Positions 61,893 to 64,000 of a stretch of DNA of 64,000 nt are shown piece after piece; within the stretch, counting starts at the first letter, position 1; every line of letters begins with the position of its first letter. A model generated the notes under the pieces. It saw nothing but the letters and a program-made list of their open reading frames with translations. It was not told the origin of the DNA and did no database searches. The translations under genes were made by a program, and so were the position numbers. Source of the stretch: Mycetocola saprophilus (lineage in GTDB: Bacteria; Actinomycetota; Actinomycetes; Actinomycetales; Microbacteriaceae); the NCBI RefSeq assembly GCF_000718085.1, contig NZ_JOEC01000002.1, positions 992,001-1,056,000 of the forward strand, written 5' to 3'.

Positions 61893-61898
61893 GGGCGG

Positions 61899-62456
61899 GT
61901 GAATCGCTTCTTCCCTCCCCGCCCCGAAAACCTGTTCATCATGCGGGCGCGCAGCGGCGTCATCGCCTTTTATGTTTTTGCGGCGCTGGGGGCGCTGCTC
62001 CTGGGGGAGTCGGCCTTCCGCGGCCGGTGGGACGTGGTTTTCTCGGCGCTGCCGTGGACCCTGCTGGTGCTGTGGGTGCTGCTGATCACCGCGTATCTGC
62101 CCTATATCGGGTACTCGGATCGGGCCGTGGTGGTGTACAACATCCTGCGCCGGCATGAGTTTCCGTGGGCCGCGGTGACCAAGATCACCGATCACCACCA
62201 GTTTGTTTTCATGCTGCGTGAGGGGGCACCGATCAAGGCCTGGGGCGGCCCGGTGGGTGGACGTCCCCGGGGCAACGGTCTGGGAACGATGAAGCCCGTG
62301 GACCGCACCGCGGTAACCCCGCTGGATCACCTCACCGATAAGTGGCAGACCGGGCGTGGGCTGTCGATGGGTAAGCGTGCCCAGACCACCTGGAATGTGC
62401 CGGCGATTGTGCTGGGACTGGTGCTCATCGTCTGGTGCGGATTGACCCTGATCTAA
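61899..62456 (+). CDS. PH-domain-containing membrane protein
   Basis: 185 residues. Two helices (about 22-40 and 48-68), then a PH-type segment with YIGYSDRAVVVYNILRRHEF and PWAAVTKITDHHQF and a C-terminal helix (about 165-183). Actinobacteria carry many such two-helix PH proteins of unknown role. The layout is the same as in the island family B at 1274-15153, but the sequence is more typical, so it may be the ancestral type. Leaderless GTG start. It stands alone between two ABC loci. Confidence 0.78.
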   Translation: MNRFFPPRPENLFIMRARSGVIAFYVFAALGALLLGESAFRGRWDVVFSALPWTLLVLWVLLITAYLPYIGYSDRAVVVYNILRRHEFPWAAVTKITDHHQFVFMLREGAPIKAWGGPVGGRPRGNGLGTMKPVDRTAVTPLDHLTDKWQTGRGLSMGKRAQTTWNVPAIVLGLVLIVWCGLTLI

Positions 62457-62626
62457 CACCCGCGGTGCGGCACACAGCACGCACCGCACGTTAACACACG
62501 AGTATGGCAATTTCTGGTGTTTATTGACCAGTATTTCTGTTCCTGGCGCACCGCCCATACTCAGCAGTTTCGGCGTTAGCTGGGGGCATGAACCGACCCC
62601 ACCTCACACCACGCGAGTCCTGAGAC

Positions 62627-63613
62627 ATGCTCGGGTTTCTGGCACGCCGCCTCGGCATCAACGCGCTCTTGGTGGTACTCGCCACCTCCCTGGCCTACGT
62701 GGTGGCCAGCGGGGTCATGGATCCGGGCGCTCGATATCGACTGCTGAGTCCGCCGCTGAGCCCCGCCGCGATCGCCGGCAAGCTTGCGGAGATCGGCGCG
62801 GATCCGCGCGAACCCGTACTGAGCCGACTGGTGGTCTGGGCGCGCGGCATTATCTTTGAGGGAAACCTGGGCCGGGGACTCACCGGACAGAACATCACCC
62901 AGGAGATCTTCGGCCGCGCGGGCACCAGCCTGCGCCTGCTGGTGATCGGGTCGCTGCTGGCGGCCATCGTGGGCATCGGCCTGGGCGTGTGGGGTGCCGT
63001 GCGCCAGTACCGGCTCTCCGATCAGGTGGTGGGTGTGCTGTCGTTTGTGGTGTTTGCCACCCCGACCTTTGTGATCGCGATCCTGCTGATGATCGCCGCC
63101 ACCGCGCTCAATTCGGTGCTCGGCTCGCAGTTTCTGGAGTTCACCGGGGAGGGCGGTGAGGCTGGCCAGACCGGGCTCGCGCTGGTGGGCGATCGGATCG
63201 GTCACCTGGTCCTGCCCACCCTGGTGCTGGTGCTGATCGGTGCCGCTAGCTACTCTCGGGTCCAACGTTCGGCGATGCTCGACGTGCTCTCGGCCGAGTA
63301 CATCCGCACGGCCCGGGCCAAGGGGCTGCGGCGCGGGCAGGCGATCTGGCGGCACGGGGTGCGCGTGGCGATCATTCCGATGTCTACGTTTCTCGCCTAT
63401 AGCCTGGGTACGCTGATCGCCGGGTCGGCGGCCATCGAGATCGTCTTCTCCTGGAACGGCGTGGGCCGCTACCTGGTTTCCAGCATCGGACAGGGCGATA
63501 TCAACGCCATCGCCGGGGGAACCGCGTTCATCTCGGTCGTGTTGCTGGTCGCCGCGAGCCTCTCGGACGTGTTGTTTGGACTGCTGGATCCGCGAGTGCG
63601 GGGCACCCGATGA
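62627..63613 (+). CDS. ABC transporter permease, DppB type (locus 3)
   Basis: 328 residues, six helices. MLGFLARRLGINALLVVLAT opening, a DppB-type NITQEIFGRAGTSLRLLVIG segment and the EAA loop LSAEYIRTARAKGLRRGQAI are present. It ends in LLDPRVRGTR, typical. The gene sits 170 bases after the PH-domain protein; the gap shows no binding-protein gene, so the cognate binding protein must lie downstream of the window or elsewhere. Confidence 0.92.
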   Translation: MLGFLARRLGINALLVVLATSLAYVVASGVMDPGARYRLLSPPLSPAAIAGKLAEIGADPREPVLSRLVVWARGIIFEGNLGRGLTGQNITQEIFGRAGTSLRLLVIGSLLAAIVGIGLGVWGAVRQYRLSDQVVGVLSFVVFATPTFVIAILLMIAATALNSVLGSQFLEFTGEGGEAGQTGLALVGDRIGHLVLPTLVLVLIGAASYSRVQRSAMLDVLSAEYIRTARAKGLRRGQAIWRHGVRVAIIPMSTFLAYSLGTLIAGSAAIEIVFSWNGVGRYLVSSIGQGDINAIAGGTAFISVVLLVAASLSDVLFGLLDPRVRGTR

Positions 63614-63660
63614 GTGCCCAGTTTGCATGGTCGGACCCTCGCGTGCGGTGCAGCCGATGA
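63610..63660 (+). pseudogene. Collapsed DppC-type permease (16 codons)
   Basis: ATG overlapping the stop of the DppB-type gene (ATGA), 16 codons, and a TGA overlapping the ATPase ATG. The peptide (MSAQFAWSDPRVRCSR) opens like a DppC start and ends in the DPRVR motif with which such permeases end (compare LDPRVRGTR in 63582-63613). An in-frame deletion of about 280 codons would produce exactly this. Translational coupling on both sides is preserved. Confidence 0.5.
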
Positions 63661-64000
63661 GCGCGCCGCTGCTCGAGGTGGACAACCTGAGAATTGGGTT
63701 CGCCCAGGGGACGCCGGTGGACGGGGTCTCGCTGCGGATTGGGGCGGGGGAGTACGTGGCGCTGGTCGGGGAGACCGGTTCGGGAAAGACCCTCACGGCG
63801 CTGGCGATCATGGGACTGCTGCCCGGTTCCGCCCGTGTATCGGGCACCATCACGCTGGATGGGCGTCCGCTCCCGGTGACGGATGATGCGGCCATGTCCC
63901 GGCTGCGCGGAAATCGTATCGCGATGATCTTCCAGGACCCGCTGCTGGCCCTCAACCCCGTGCGCGGGGTCGCCAACCAGATTCGCGAGGCCATCCGGAT
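63657..64000 (+). CDS. ABC transporter ATPase, DppD type, N-terminal part (locus 3)
   Basis: First 114 codons of a peptide-type ATPase, cut by the window end. Walker A GETGSGKT (about 38-45) and the Q-loop MIFQDPLLALNPVRGV (about 91-106) are seen; the signature lies outside. The ATG overlaps the stop of a 16-codon ORF, so translation is coupled to the permease genes. Confidence 0.88.
   Translation, partial: MSAPLLEVDNLRIGFAQGTPVDGVSLRIGAGEYVALVGETGSGKTLTALAIMGLLPGSARVSGTITLDGRPLPVTDDAAMSRLRGNRIAMIFQDPLLALNPVRGVANQIREAIR

Overview
The window is chromosomal DNA of a high-GC actinobacterium, most likely a member of the Microbacteriaceae; the genus cannot be fixed from sequence alone. Supporting signs are a mycothiol S-conjugate amidase (mca), a SigK/RskA pair, DUF4245-, DUF4307- and DUF6264-type proteins, very high third-position GC, and at least ten genes whose GTG or ATG lies 6-8 bases after a TANNNT-like -10 box (leaderless starts). 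I see no tRNA, rRNA, CRISPR array, insertion sequence or phage gene. No gene-free stretch exceeds 300 bases; the longest (56124-56375 and 11079-11304) are described under neighbouring entries.

Layout. 1-1204: end of lemA and htpX. 1274-15153: an accessory island of about 14 kb with some fifteen unrecognised genes built largely by tandem duplication. It has two main recurring protein types: family B (two membrane helices followed by a PH-like strand-rich segment, six copies) and family A (one membrane anchor followed by an alpha-helical domain with a conserved Gly-Trp and a C-terminal Trp, five copies). In three places a B gene is immediately followed by an A gene. A leucine-rich-repeat-like protein, a decayed duplicate and a SnoaL-like protein lie among them. 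15290-20352: AI-2E-type transporter, ilvA, greA, a DUF4307 protein, mca and a small membrane partner. 20409-24755: a compact SigK regulon (fasciclin lipoprotein, dipZ, sigK, rskA) with two matching promoters in the divergent gap. 24847-45368: housekeeping genes, including uppS-type prenyltransferase, fumC, carbonic anhydrase, xseAB, ispH, class II aldolase, two tandem glpX genes, rmuC and ychF, together with regulators and hypothetical proteins.

45462-64000: three peptide-type ABC transporter loci. Locus 1 (46203-51575) is divergent from an Lrp-type regulator and complete. Locus 2 (56376-61793) is complete, with a fused two-domain ATPase. Locus 3 (62627 to the window end) has one full permease, a second permease apparently collapsed to 16 codons, and an ATPase cut by the window edge. 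Between loci 1 and 2 lies a second duplication-prone patch (51649-56123) holding a Nudix/winged-helix regulator next to a perfect inverted repeat, four small membrane proteins of one family, relics of both the membrane family and the Nudix gene, and a CPBP-type membrane protease.

How the genes may work together: the island genes look co-expressed (short gaps, ATGA overlaps, one coupled leader ORF) and mostly membrane-anchored, which suggests a cell-envelope assembly of unknown role. The SigK locus joins a redox sensor or relay (DipZ) to a secreted fasciclin protein under one anti-sigma-controlled regulator. The aldolase and two GlpX proteins form a gluconeogenic cluster. Functions for the island are inference; no homology search could be run.
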